Source: Notospermus geniculatus
Lineage: Eukaryota; Nemertea; Pilidiophora; Heteronemertea; Lineidae
Direction: 5' to 3'
DNA: 64,000 bases
Assembly: GCA_002633025.1 (NCBI GenBank)
Contig: NMRB01000096.1
Coordinates: 330,376-394,375 of the forward strand
Shown: piece by piece, positions 28,664 through 40,774 of the stretch
Numbering within the stretch: the first letter of the stretch is position 1
How the letters are laid out: the number at the start of each line of letters is the position of its first letter
Program-made: the position numbers and the translations under genes
Notes under the pieces: model-generated
Seen by the model: the letters and a program-made list of their open reading frames with translations, nothing else
What the model was told of the DNA's origin: nothing
Databases searched by the model: none

Positions 28664-30395
28664 CGCTCTTTTCTCCTTGAAGGGGCAGAGAAAAGGAGGT
28701 TAGACTGGGGGAGGTTAGTGTTGATGCTTTGGTGAAAAAGGGGTTGATGAGAAGAAATCTGATCCCCTGATGGCCATTCATGGAGTCAAAGAGCACGGAG
28801 AGAATTTGATAATTGCATCAATCGCTGGTCAGATGCTGTAATCTTGAGCTCTGCCTCAAGGAGTTTGGCTATTTTGGGCAACGTCATCAGATGGTGGACC
28901 TTCAGGGGGCTCTTACGTTTTGCAGGGGGCCAATCAGTCTGGGGTAGTGGCAGTAATGAAGGGGGATGAATTTAGAACAGAATCCCTCCTTTGCATTCCA
29001 CAGGAAATTTGTAATTTGGCTGTTATGCATAATTTGTGCACAGCAGGCATTCCTTTGAGAAATCAGTGTCCAACTTGTTACCAATTGCATGTCTGATCAA
29101 TGTGGGTTGCATACATGGGTCATGGGCAAAATTATGGCAAAGCATTTTGTAAACCTGGCAAGTGGACAGGCTGAAGGTGCTGTTGGACAATAATGAATCT
29201 TCCTTAGACTGTATTTTGCTGGAAGTTACCATTATCAAACAATTGTGAGTTTGAAGTCAAGAGCTCCTGCCTTGTATTCCATTGCCTATCCCTTTGCCAG
29301 GAATGGTCAACTCTGCCATTTACTACCAGAAAGCCTGCCGACACAGCGATAAATGCGACATAAAATGGTATTTTCGGGGATGAAGTAATGTTTATGGCTA
29401 AGCTGATGATCTGACTTGCAGCATTTTATGTTTCCTCAGTTAAATTGCTGGCAATATATGGCACCATTACCTTGCAAGTCCTTCTGACTGTCAAATACTG
29501 AGAAATGTGTAAAAAATGCTTCNAATCAGGTGACGTTAACGCTCTTTTCTCCTTGAAGGGGCAGAGAAAAGGAGGTTAGACTGGGGGAGGTTAGTGTTGA
29601 TGCTTTGGTGAAAAAGGGGTTTAGATGAGAAGAAATCTGATCCCCTGATGGCCATTCATGGAGTCAAAGAGCACGGAGAGAATTTGATAATTGCATCAAT
29701 CACTGGTCAGATGCTGTAATCTTGAGCTGCCTCGAGGAGTTTGGCTATTTTGGGCAACGTCATCAGATGGTAGACCTTCAGGGGGCTCTTACGTTTTGCA
29801 GGGGGCCAATCAGTCTGGGGTAGTGGCAGTAATGAAGGGGGATGAATTTAGAACAGAATCCCTCCTTTGCATTCCACAGGAAATTTGTAATTTGGCTGTT
29901 ATGCATAATTTGTGCACAGCAGGCATTCCTTTGAGAAATCACCAACTTGTTACCAATTGCATGTCTGATCAATGTGGATTGCATACATGGGTCATGGGCA
30001 AAATTATGGCAAAGCATTTTGTAAACCTGGCAAGTGGACAGGCTGAAGGTGCTGTTGGACAATAATGAATCTTCCTTAGACTGTATTTCGCTGGAAGTTA
30101 CCATTATCAAACAATTGTGAGTTTGAAGTCAAGAGCTCCTGCCTTGTATTCCATTGCCTATCCCTTTGCCAGGAATGGTCAACTCTGCCATTTACTACCA
30201 GAAAGCCTGCCGACACAGCGATAAATGCGACATAAAATGGTATTTTCGGGGATGAAGTAATGTTTATGGCTAAGCTGATGATCTGACTTGCAGCATTTTA
30301 TGTTTCCTCAGTTAAATTGCTGGCAATATATGGCACCATTACCTTGCAAGTCCTTCTGACTGTCAAATACTGAGAAATGTGTAAAAAATGCTTCA
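28664..30395. repeat. Direct tandem duplication with a single N near the junction
   Basis: 28664-29522 and about 29540-30395 are nearly identical (both start GCTCTTTTCTCCTTGAAGGG and end GTGTAAAAAATGCTTC). They differ by small indels and substitutions. An N at 29523 ends the first copy. Most simply two alleles placed in series. Confidence 0.75.
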
Positions 30396-30894
30396 TTGTG
30401 CATTGGCACCAGGCTTTTTTAATTAATTCCTCATAATTGCCTGACTCAAATTAAACAGTTTTTCATTCATTTTCTAATTTGTCATCTCAAGAATTTATGA
30501 GTTTTTGGTGATCTTTAACTTAAGCTTTATCTAAAATTGATTGCAATTACGTGACCAACAAAGACAGGACGTGTTTTCAAATACCGACACTCAAAGGCTA
30601 ATTAATCTAACCATGGGTGTTTAAACAAAAATGTAATATCCGATGGCACCCGCAAGAACAATAGACCACATGTCATTCACAAGGGCTTGTCTATTCAGAA
30701 TCTCTTGATATCAGAGGTGCACGTGGAAAACATCATTGAGCAGCTCTTAATGAGGGGATACTGTGGTGATGAACGTGTAGTACAATGTTTGAAAGGGAAA
30801 TGTGACTCTCATCATTGCAGTTGTTTATGTCATGACTCTGCATATTATCTTTGCAGCTCACTAGAATGATGTCCTCAGCTGTCACCACTACTCT

Positions 30895-31420
30895 AGTTGT
30901 TTACTCATACTGTGTCCAGTTCTCTCAGTCCTGCTACATTACCACTGTAGTTGGTTACTGTGTCATGACCCAGTTTTCTCAGTCCTGCTACATTACCACT
31001 GTAGTTGGTTTCTGTGTCATGACCCGATTTTCTCAGTCCTGCTACACTACCACTGTATATGGTTACTGTCTCATGACCCAGTTTTCTCAGTCCTGATGCA
31101 TTACCACTGTTGTTGGTTACTGTGTCATGACCAAGATATTCTCTCCTGCTACATTACCACTGTGGTTGGTTCTGTGTCAATGACCCAGATTTCACAGTCC
31201 TGCTACATTACCACTGTGGTTGGTTACTGTGTCATGACCCAAATCCACCTGTCCCACTACATCATCACCAGTGGTAACTATGTCATGACCCAGATCTTTG
31301 TGGCCTGCTACATTACCACTGTGTCATGACCCAGTTTTTGCAGTCCTGCTACATTACTACTGTAGTTCGTTTCTGTCTTCCCCACTACATTGCAACTGTA
31401 GTTGGTTTAGCCTACTGCAT
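30895..31420. repeat. 54-bp minisatellite, about nine degenerate units
   Basis: The unit contains GTGTCATGACCCAG, TCTCAGTCCTGCTACATTAC and CACTGTAGTTGGT. Because 54 is divisible by three, frames stay open and give a repeated peptide-like pattern (SCYITTVVGYCVMTQFSQ). No splice or start context supports translation. Confidence 0.8.
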
Positions 31421-34400
31421 CATGATCACCATTTGCAGATAGGATCAACTACAAAGCATGACCCCCTCATCAAGCGGTATTGAGTCCTTTTCGCGTGAGA
31501 TATGGTTTATCTTCTCATCCTTACAAATTGCATCTTTGATTAACTAGAGATGCATGCGGCTACATTTGATGCAAATGCAATGTTTTTGGAATTTCAATCA
31601 TGGTACCAACTGCATCTTATGACTCATGCTGTCCTCTGTACTATTGCATCGCCTGTGAGTGTCGTGGTGTTGTGTCAGGGGTGGTGTACTTTGTCAACTG
31701 TCACAAAGGATGACTAAGGCTCTCCAAGGTCGAACCTCTTGATCCCTTTGTAGCGTTTAGTGCTGAGAAAAAGTGGTATTGATTTAGAAAGCTGAGGCAG
31801 TGGGTGCACAATGTACATAGTTGTTATAGTTACTATATTTGCTTATGAAGCTTTACTGAATGAAGGAAGGCATGCTTGCCTCGCCAAGTTTTATCTTATG
31901 TTGCTTGGCAACCATTAACAATGTGGATGGAGAGTAGGTGATTTACCATTTGTTCATTTAGATTTCGATTATTTTAATCATTGTGTAGTTTGGATATGGG
32001 ATTCAACATTTTCATATATAGATCATAATGGGATATGTATGCGAGTGTCGACACATGTGCCATGAACATCCGATGTTACATGATGATGTGAGGTGGTAGG
32101 TAAGTACAGTGTCTGCTCTCGCTGATTTGTGGGCGTTCTTTCCTTATTCTAAAAAACTGAAGAGTTGCTGAGTGTGCACACAGAGAGTGGTAGCTTGGTG
32201 TGCTTGGGTGATTGAGGGCATTCCTAACTCGGGTTTGAGCCTGCAGGATTGTAGGTCTATGCCATTTGTAAGCCAGTTGTCAGCAGTGTCAACTGCTAAG
32301 CTAAGGCTTTTGATATTCCTGGGCACACCCTTCATGTCCAATCTGCAACCTGGATGTTGCTTAGCATGACTTTTGATGGTCAGTGTCGAAAATAATGCAC
32401 TGTGGATTATGTTTATATCATTAGTATGAACTCAATTACAGTAAGCATATAACATATAACATGTTTGTTAGTTCCTGTATGATTTTCTGCTTTGAGAGGA
32501 TAAAAAACTTAGTTAATGGACCAGATTAGTGCATATATTGTTAAAGATAATCTTTTTACAGTTAAATATTCTGTTGAAGTGTGAAATACAAGTATATACC
32601 GGTATGTTGGAAAGATTTTGGCTTAATTTCACTCTGCATGACTTCACTGAGCCTTAAAGGGTGAGTTCATCCAAAATAATTACAACTGATACAAATCTGT
32701 CACACAAAGTGACGAATTGCTGGCATCCTTTTAAAAGTCTGCTTGTGGAACCTGCTGGGGTTCGTAAGGGTTCTGCCTGAAGTTCTCAGGAATAGACTCA
32801 CGACAGTCAGGTGTGACAGCTAAACACAACTTCCATATCGGGCAATCTACCTTTAAATAGGCCTACCAACAAGCTGTTGTTCAAATTAACTTTTGCAATG
32901 GTTCAGGCCTTTGAAACGTGTTTGGGGGCAGAAGTGTAAGAAAAACTTCACTACTCAGTGTATGTAGGTATATAACTATGTATGTTGGCCTCCTGGATGG
33001 ATGGTTCTTTAAGTGGGCCACCTAAAGGGTGTCCAAGGGTGAATTCGAAGATTCTGTCTCTTTTAAACTTTTGAGCAGATGATTATTAGGTGGAGTAGGA
33101 TCTACATGATTCAGTTCCTTCTGTGAAAATTTGACATTTTGTAAAGATCAGGATCTTTGTTTGGTAAGTTTGAATGATTAATTGTGATCCTGTTTCTCTT
33201 ATGTGTCATTTTGGTGTCATCCGTGATCACAAAGACGGGATCAGCCCCCTGTAACATGGAGCGGGTGTCTCACCTGACAGACATAGCTATATGATCATCA
33301 GATCCCAAGGCCTTTCGATTGATAACCTTCGCTCACGCTTTGTTCTTCTGTTGTGAATCCGATCCGTTTTTGCCGATATTCTGCAACTGACAGCACATCG
33401 TGGGTGATGCATTGATTTCGTTGATGTACTGTGTAATGCTGTGCAGTCATGTAGTTTCACGGATATTATGGCGTAATGAAAGTGAGTCAGTACATGTTAG
33501 TTGGTGTGGCGGTATCTAGTCTGTTTCATCATCCGTATCAGTTGAAAAAAGAGAGGTATTCATTCCAGTGATGCAATCTTTCGCAGTATCTGTGATTTGT
33601 TTCAAGATTTGAGTGAAGCTGTTACATTTAAGTGATAACATCTCAGAGTTCACCATACATGCCATATGATTGTGAAAAGTGCTTGGTTATCCAATTTGTT
33701 TGTAAGCAGTGCTGCCATGAAAAGCTGAGCAGGCAAAAATCAGAGGTAAGATGATTTCCGATTACATCTGATGGTACCCTTCCTACTCGCACCCTTACAC
33801 TACTCATACGAATGGGGAATGCCACGCTCGATCACTCCGTATCAGAATGACCTAGGAACATCAGATTCTCTGTGTGGGTACCTCCTGGGATTGTTTATTT
33901 ATTTGTGAGATAATTCAATGCAAATATGCAGTGTTTTTTTGTTTGTTGATAGTTATTTATGTGATTACTAAACATTAACTGACACCATGTGCTGTGTTGT
34001 GCAGTTGATCTGTTGTAGGGCCTATCACTCCAACTGTACACATCGCACCATCTGCCATCAGCTGCAGCATGTAATACTAGGCCAGTGCAAGGATAACTAG
34101 GCCTGGAGCACAGGTGGTGTTTTGTCCCCCTATACCAGGGTATAGAGGACATATCCCATTAAAACTAGGCCTACAGTCGAATAGTATAGAGATACTTGTA
34201 TTTTTGCGATTTTTTTACCAAATGCTATATAATGATTGGGGGATGGAGTGTGTTGACACAGGGTGAACTAAAGTAGTCCTATGTGTGTTTATCTGTCTGA
34301 GTAGCACTTTTAATGGCAAACATATCCCAAATTAGCCCGAAGCATGTGCATGGTATGTGATCTGGCAAGAACTCTGTCTACCAATATCAATATCATGTAC

Positions 34401-35354
34401 ATGTATGATGAACAAATGTCTTCTTACATAATACATGTACACACTTGGCAATGATACATAATGACATCTATGTTGATCATTACTCAGCTAGTTTGTAAGA
34501 CATGTCAGGGGGATTATCGTGACCTGAACTTGTAGTTTTTCAGTCTCTCCTCATCAACATGCTGGGCAGGATGAAATTTAAAGCATTTTGAAGTGCAAAA
34601 CTCTGTCTGACTCAACAAGCATGACTGACATTGTTGATTTCAATGTGTCGTTGATCGATTTCAGTCTTCACAAAGGAAGGTACTGGTGGAATACAGCTTC
34701 AGTCAAGTGAGGGTGGCCTACTTTTCTGTCTCTTTGAGGCAAGGAATTACTGTATGTTTCTCTTGAAAGAAGACTTTCATGCCATTCTAGTTTACCGGTA
34801 TTTTGTTCATCTTAATGATGCATCTGATGAAATGGACTGCGGTCTTTGTGATTCTTTCTCAACTGTCAGAAAAAATATTGTGGCAGCTTTGTGCAGCGAA
34901 CACGTTGATGAAATTTTTAATAAGTCGTTACTCTCCTAATGATGCCACTAATTACAACGCAGACCACCCCATCCTTACATAACAGCAGATCACGCGAATA
35001 ATCGCCTGATTGATGCGCCGAATTGCTGTGTTTCTCACCGCCGGCCATTTGGTATCGTGGAGAGTCGTTTCAAGTGTCCGCGTTCCCGTCGGCTGTTGCC
35101 ACATGTGAGGGGACTCATTGTCCAGATTCAGCCAGTACAGATGAATGCCGTTCACGCTGACAGATGGTCCGGGTCAAAATATCTCTTGTTTTTGTGAATG
35201 AAATTCACCGCCCTGCTGTTTAAATCTCGACAAAGAGACCATGAGTGATGTTTCATTGAGAAGCTGGGATGGTGTTATGATTGTTGTATTTGAGCACTGA
35301 AACCTCATTCATTAATTATTGGCTGAAAATCCAGTGATACTGATACTTCTGTTG
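31421..35354. other. No coding exon recognised
   Basis: No supported gene, repeat or RNA. Short open frames here lack splice support or familiar motifs. Consistent with intronic sequence. Confidence 0.4.
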
Positions 35355-35577
35355 GGTGTCAACATCTAGCGCCTGTCATCTCTGAGGTCTGGGGTTCGAT
35401 TCCTGGTGGACCCGTTATTCATATGATAGAAAGGGCAACACCCATTGACAGCATAGATTTCCCCGGTGGGCTCTGGTTTCCCCCTACGTTTCCTCCCACA
35501 TTACATCCACCTTGCCCAATCGATATTGTCTAAACCAAATTGGAGCATGACTCAATTCAATATTTGAGAAAAAAAAA
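35355..35577 (+). mobile_element. tRNA-derived SINE remnant
   Basis: A perfect Pol III B-box GGTTCGATTCC at 35393-35403 is followed by a body with GGTGGGCTCTGGTTTCCCCC and CGTTTCCTCCCACATTAC, and an A-run near 35567. The A-box side is decayed. Confidence 0.55.
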
Positions 35578-37287
35578 CTTCTGCATTGTTAGATTGAAAT
35601 AAATCTTGCACGTACCCAATAGCTTAGCAAGAAATCAAAGTAAACATGCACACTCAATCAGCTCGTCGGGCAGGTCTCCAATTAGTATCTGAAAACATTG
35701 ATTTATTGAGTTTATTTTCCTTCTCCGTCAACTGAATGAATACCTCAATGTCATATTGATATACGCATATTGATCTTTTTGTATTTTTAGGTCGGCTGCA
35801 ACCAGTGTTAATGTAAAAAGGTAAGAACAGTTGTATTATATGATTAATTATGTCGGTCAGATTATGGTCAGTTAACGCACTCTGAACTGATCCCTTCATC
35901 TGATCGCTTTTTACTTGCACCAAATCATGGAGTGTTTGGAGAAAGGCTTGATGGAGTGGTCAAGTAGAATCGGGTCAATATAGTTCACTTGTTCTCTAAG
36001 TCCCACTCAACCCTCGATCAAATCTAAAAACATCTCATCTGACCATGAACACAACTAAGTACCCAACTCCAAAGTTCCAAGGACAATTTATAGACCTGAT
36101 CTATTGTCAAAATTGCCATCAATTCCATTTTGTATTGACCTAAATGTAGGTATGGTACATGTTTATCATCATCTAGATTGGTTTCAAATGACTCCTATCT
36201 GTCATTATACCTACTTCATGGATACGAGTTCAAAGTCCCTGAGAATTTCGGATCATGTTTTTGAATCATTTATGGATCTCTGCAGGAAGTTTCAATTTAC
36301 GTACAATTTAAGCAAATTCAAAAGCAATTGTTGCAATGTGCATGATGTTAGCCATGATAGCTGCTCCTATCATGCCCATCTTTATAATGTCATTGATTAA
36401 TTTATAATTTGGTCATGAATTGACGGGAAATGCTCCATAAAATATTGTAAATCTGGCGGTTGAGATGTATCAAAAGATAAGAGCGTGAAGTTGTGACAAT
36501 TTTACACCATTAAGTTCTTTTTTTGTTGGAACTGCACTTTTCAGCCTTCGTTGGTTGTAACTTGTAATGCCTCAGGCCATTCACAAAGCAGGGCTTAGTG
36601 AGTGTGGTCAAGGAGGGGATGCGTCATGAGTCAGTCATGTCAGTGTGGTCAGTGAATGAGGTTCAAAATGTCTTCAAGTGGAGAAATGAGGAACATCTGC
36701 CATCAATTCCAGTTTTAATTTACCGGTATGTCTTTGTTGAATTCCTGTTAGGAAGTCCAACAAAAACATGGTCGCAAACAGGTCTAGTTCTTCTTCATGA
36801 CTCCATGATGTCTGTATCCACAGATACAACCAGCAGGAAGCCTTCAAAAATATCAAACTATAGGGGCATTCTAATGAAGGAATTATATTTTTATGGCCAT
36901 TTGTGGTTAAAATTTTGTAACATGTTTGGTTTTTGTCTGATGCAAAAACGGTCGGCTCCAAGTTGGAGCTCAAAAATAGGTCACAACTGACCATTTAACT
37001 GAAGAGGAGCCATCATCATGACTATTAGATCAGTGGTTGTGATATATTTTCTAGATAATTATGCCTAAGGAATGGCCCATTGACACTATCTATGTGGTTA
37101 AGTGTAGGCATATATATACAGCTGTTACAAATTAATGGCATTTTTCTTCCATATGTATACACGCTTACAAAAGTTTGCACACAATATTATTGGAGTGCAT
37201 AAAGGAGTATTAAAGCTGACGTGAACGAACGAAAAGCCCCCATGCGACGAGCAAGAGAATTACAAACGCCCCGCAAACACCTCAAAC
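35578..37287. other. No coding exon recognised
   Basis: Open frames (for example 36598-36990 plus, 35654-35923 minus) show no motif or splice logic. Probably intronic. Confidence 0.4.
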
Positions 37288-37505
37288 GAAGGCTCAGAAC
37301 ATGATAGACCCCACGAGGCCAGGAGGGCGCCACCTTATTTGTCTCTGAGCTGTCAAGGTGTCAACATCCTCTGGGGAGCTCCTGCTGAACACTTTTTTTG
37401 AAAGAAAAAAGTTTGACCCATCAGGGAATCGAACCCGCGCCTTGTTATCTCTGTTCCACCGTGTTCCCCATTCGGCCGACGAACTTGTTGGAACACTTCG
37501 CATAT
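37288..37505 (-). mobile_element. tRNA-derived SINE, left copy
   Basis: On the minus strand: A-box-like CGGCCGAATGG (37478-37468), B-box GGTTCGATTCC (37435-37425), an unrelated middle, then a tail CAAATAAGGTGGCGCCCTCC ending in TTCTGAGCCTTC. The head resembles a tRNA, but the cloverleaf is not maintained. Confidence 0.7.
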
Positions 37506-37572
37506 TTTCTCTTATTCGTAGTATTATTACGCAAGTCGAAGGTCTACGTCTATGACAAACACAAATCATGTC

Positions 37573-37775
37573 TCTGTCAGCCGGCTCGTTGGCCGAGTGG
37601 ACAGAGCGGTGGATTACACATCAAAAGATCGACGGTTCGAATCCCGTCTAAATGACTACTTTTTTTTCTTTGAGTAGTGTAAGAGGTATCCGGAGATGTT
37701 GACAGCTCTGTTGCCTGAAGGCAAATAAGGTGGCGCCCTCCTGGCCTCGTGGGGTCTATCATGTTCTGAGCCTTC
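37573..37775 (+). mobile_element. tRNA-derived SINE, right copy, head-to-head with the left copy
   Basis: Plus strand with exact A-box TGGCCGAGTGG (37590-37600) and B-box GGTTCGAATCC (37634-37644). It shares the left copy's 3' tail (about 55 bp from CAAATAAGGTGGCGCC) to the single N at 37776. The heads are alignable but diverged. Confidence 0.75.
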
Positions 37776-37776
37776 N

Positions 37777-38349
37777 TATACCCCTCCAAACATCTCATAA
37801 AAAGTCCCTTCAAATCCGACTCCCCGAAGTGCCCAAAATTGGTATTTATTTGAGATCCTACGTTAACTCCTATTACAATGTATATGGACTTCTATTACAA
37901 ATTCAAGTGTGCATGTACTGCTAACTTTTTCCTCGTCCATTTTAGACCCTATAAATGTATTACCAATAGATAGAAATATGACACCTCTTAGTCAGATAAG
38001 CATGATTAGAACATCATTAAACTTGTATTTGTTGTAAAAACGGCAAATTTGTTGATTTTAGGCAAAATATGACGTAATATGTCATTTCTACAACACAGCG
38101 ACAACATATGATGTTCAAATTAAGCCTATCTGACTCAGAGGTGCCATTTTTCTATCTATTGGTAATACATTTATAGGGTCTAAAACGGAGGAGAAAAATG
38201 TTAGCAGTACATGCACTCTTGAATTTGTAATAGAAGTCCTTATACATTGTAATAGGAGTTAGTGAAGGATCTCAAATAAATACCAATTATGGGCACTTCG
38301 GGGGGTCGGATTTGAAGGGACTTTTTATGAGATGTTTGAAGGGGTATAC
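37777..38349. repeat. 573-bp foldback element
   Basis: Long arms, about 230 bp each, begin TATACCCCTCCAAACATCTC and mirror to GATGTTTGAAGGGGTATA. They include CTTCTATTACAAATTCAAG and CCTATAAATGTATTACCAAT. The loop is about 110 bp. It starts immediately after a single N, so the left border may be an assembly join. Confidence 0.75.
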
Positions 38350-38824
38350 TAAACCATATAAAGCAAAAAGAAATTCTGTTGCAATTTGTTCTAGGTTCCC
38401 CCTTATTCTCGATAAATATCCTGGGCTAGAATGATGAGCTTGTAAGCAATGAGGCTACATGACCAATCTGTTCTGCTGGTTGTTGTTCTTGCTTTTTATT
38501 CTGCTCGCATATCCTACCAGAGAGTATTGGGCTGTTGGGCTCAAGAGTTATGTGTATTTTTTGATTAAACTTTCTTTCCACTTGTCAATGTCTGCTGCTA
38601 GAAGCGAGCTAGATAATATACAATATGTTGAAAACCCAAGGAAAAGAAATACAACCAATTTGCACTGGTTAGCAAGCAAAATATTGTTGAAGTTCAACCT
38701 CTTCAAAGCGATTGTTCCAACTATTTATGTTCTTATTGTTTGACCCTTGGCCGAAAATACCTCATTGAGTGCACGGCATGTTGGTTTGTCTGAATGGGTG
38801 AAAATAAGTATAATCTCCATAACG

Positions 38825-40774
38825 CTTTTCAGGTAATAATACACAATAGCCATGCCATGGCGGGTTCATGGAATCACCTTTGGTCAGGAAGCTTTATTTT
38901 GGTGTAACAATGTAAAACAAAACATCCACTTTACTCCTGTGAACCATTGACACTGATAAAGATTAAAAACCCTGCATCACAATTGTATGAAAGAAGGAGT
39001 GAGAAGTGTGAACTTATAGAATTCATCCCTTTCATGTTCTCCTTTTCTGTTCTTTGAACTTAGAAGAATTGTCTTCTCTTCAAGAAGCAAGCTTTGATTC
39101 ATCTTACCACAAAGACCTGTGATCTTGATCATTCAGCAGAGATGGCATTGCCGAGAAAAAGGTGTTTCAAGTACCTTTTTACCTTTTTCATTTGAATGGG
39201 AATGTTGAAGTGTTTCCTGTTGATCGCTCACTCAGATGAGGAATGAAAGGCTTTCAGAACTTGTTCATGTTGTTGGTCACCCTCTTTTCCTAAATGTGTC
39301 CCATTGGATGGAAGGTGGCTCCAAATTGACTTCTAAAATGAGTCAAAATAGGTGAAGACTGTCAATTCTTGACCGACTGGAATTGCACAAGACTATTGGG
39401 ATTACCTTCTGCTCAAGCATGCTAGGTGTTGGAGGGAAAGCCTAAAACAGAGGTAGGAATATCAATGATGAAATTTATCTAGATTTGCGAAGTATCTTTT
39501 GCTAACATTCACCAAGCCTGAGGCCAACATTTAATAGCTACCTTCAGTAGATGCAGCTTTGCTAGGTCCACATCAGTCTGAGTNCATGGCGTACGGTTGA
39601 AAAGGTGCATTGCGTACGGTGAATTTGCAAAATCGGCGTGTTTTCAACATTTACAAGGTGAATTTCCCACAGCTCTAATATGAATAATGTAAATAACGTA
39701 CCTGGCTTCCATCGTAGACAAGAATCCTGCTCTGGAACCCTTCCACTGTGATTGGTATGAGCAAAATGTTCGTCATGTTGGCCTAACGCGTGCATTTTGG
39801 AAATTGGCATCAAAATTACGAAGTCAACATAGGTGACCAGCCATTCATCAAAACCACAATGCCTCATCTTTCATATAATATGTTTACTACATTCGTAAAA
39901 GGGGTTGGGACAGAATTATTCTCATTTTTGTGCCCAACAAATATATTCGTCTGCTATACCGGAAGTAGGTGCATAGCGTACGATAAAATCTGAGTCACCA
40001 GCGTGATAACACTTTTCAGGTAATAATACACAATAGCCATGCCATGGCGGGTTCATGGAATCACCTTTGGTCAGGAAGCCTTATTTTGGTGTAACAATGT
40101 AAAACAAAACATCCACTTTACTGCTGTGAACCATTGACACTGATAAAGATTAAAAACCCTGCATCACAATTGTATGAAAGAAGGAGTGAGAAGTGTGAAC
40201 TTATAGAATTCATCCCTTTCATGTTCTCCTTTTCTGTTCTTTGAACTTAGAAGAATTTTCTTCTCTTCAAGAACCAAGCTTTGATTCATCTTACCACAAA
40301 GACCTGTGATCTTGATCATTCAGCAGAGATGGCATTGCTGAGAAAAAGGTGTTTCAAGTACCTTTTTACCTTTTTCATTTGAATGGAAATGGTGAAGTGT
40401 TTCCTGTGTGTCAGTCACTCAGATGAGGAATGAAAGGCTTTCAGAACTTGTTCATGTTGTTGGTCACCCTCTTTTCCTAAATGTGTCCCATTGGACGGAA
40501 GGTGGCTCCAAATTGACTTCTAAAATGAGTCAAAAGAGGTGAAGACTGTCAATTCTTGACCGACTGGAATTGCACGAGACTATTGGGATTACCTTCTGCT
40601 CAAGCATGCTAGGTGTTGGAGGGAAAGCCTAAAACAGAGGTAGGAATATCAATGATGAAATTTATCTAGATTTGCGAAGTATCTTTTGCTAACATTCACC
40701 AAGCCTGAGGCCAACATTTAATAGCTACCTTCAGTAGATGCATGCAGCTTTGCTAGGTCCACATCAGTCTGAGT
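38825..40774. repeat. Direct duplication with a single N at the end of the first copy
   Basis: 38825-39583 and 40013-40774 are nearly identical (start CTTTTCAGGTAATAATACAC, end ACATCAGTCTGAGT). N at 39584 precedes a 428-bp stretch found only once (39585-40012). Consistent with two haplotypes strung together, or an insertion allele. Confidence 0.7.

Noticed and set aside
29691-30110. Overlapping 124- and 110-codon frames on both strands
   Set aside because: Frames broken by small indels in the sister duplicate and no recognisable motif.
30895-31420. CRISPR array
   Set aside because: The unit repeats without unique spacers and the sequence is eukaryotic. It is a minisatellite.
35380-35410. 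tRNA gene at the second perfect B-box
   Set aside because: No A-box or cloverleaf; followed by a SINE-like body.
37590-37650. tRNA gene
   Set aside because: A- and B-boxes are perfect, but the anticodon stem and acceptor stem do not pair, and a homologous copy with a shared tail lies beside it. A SINE fits better.
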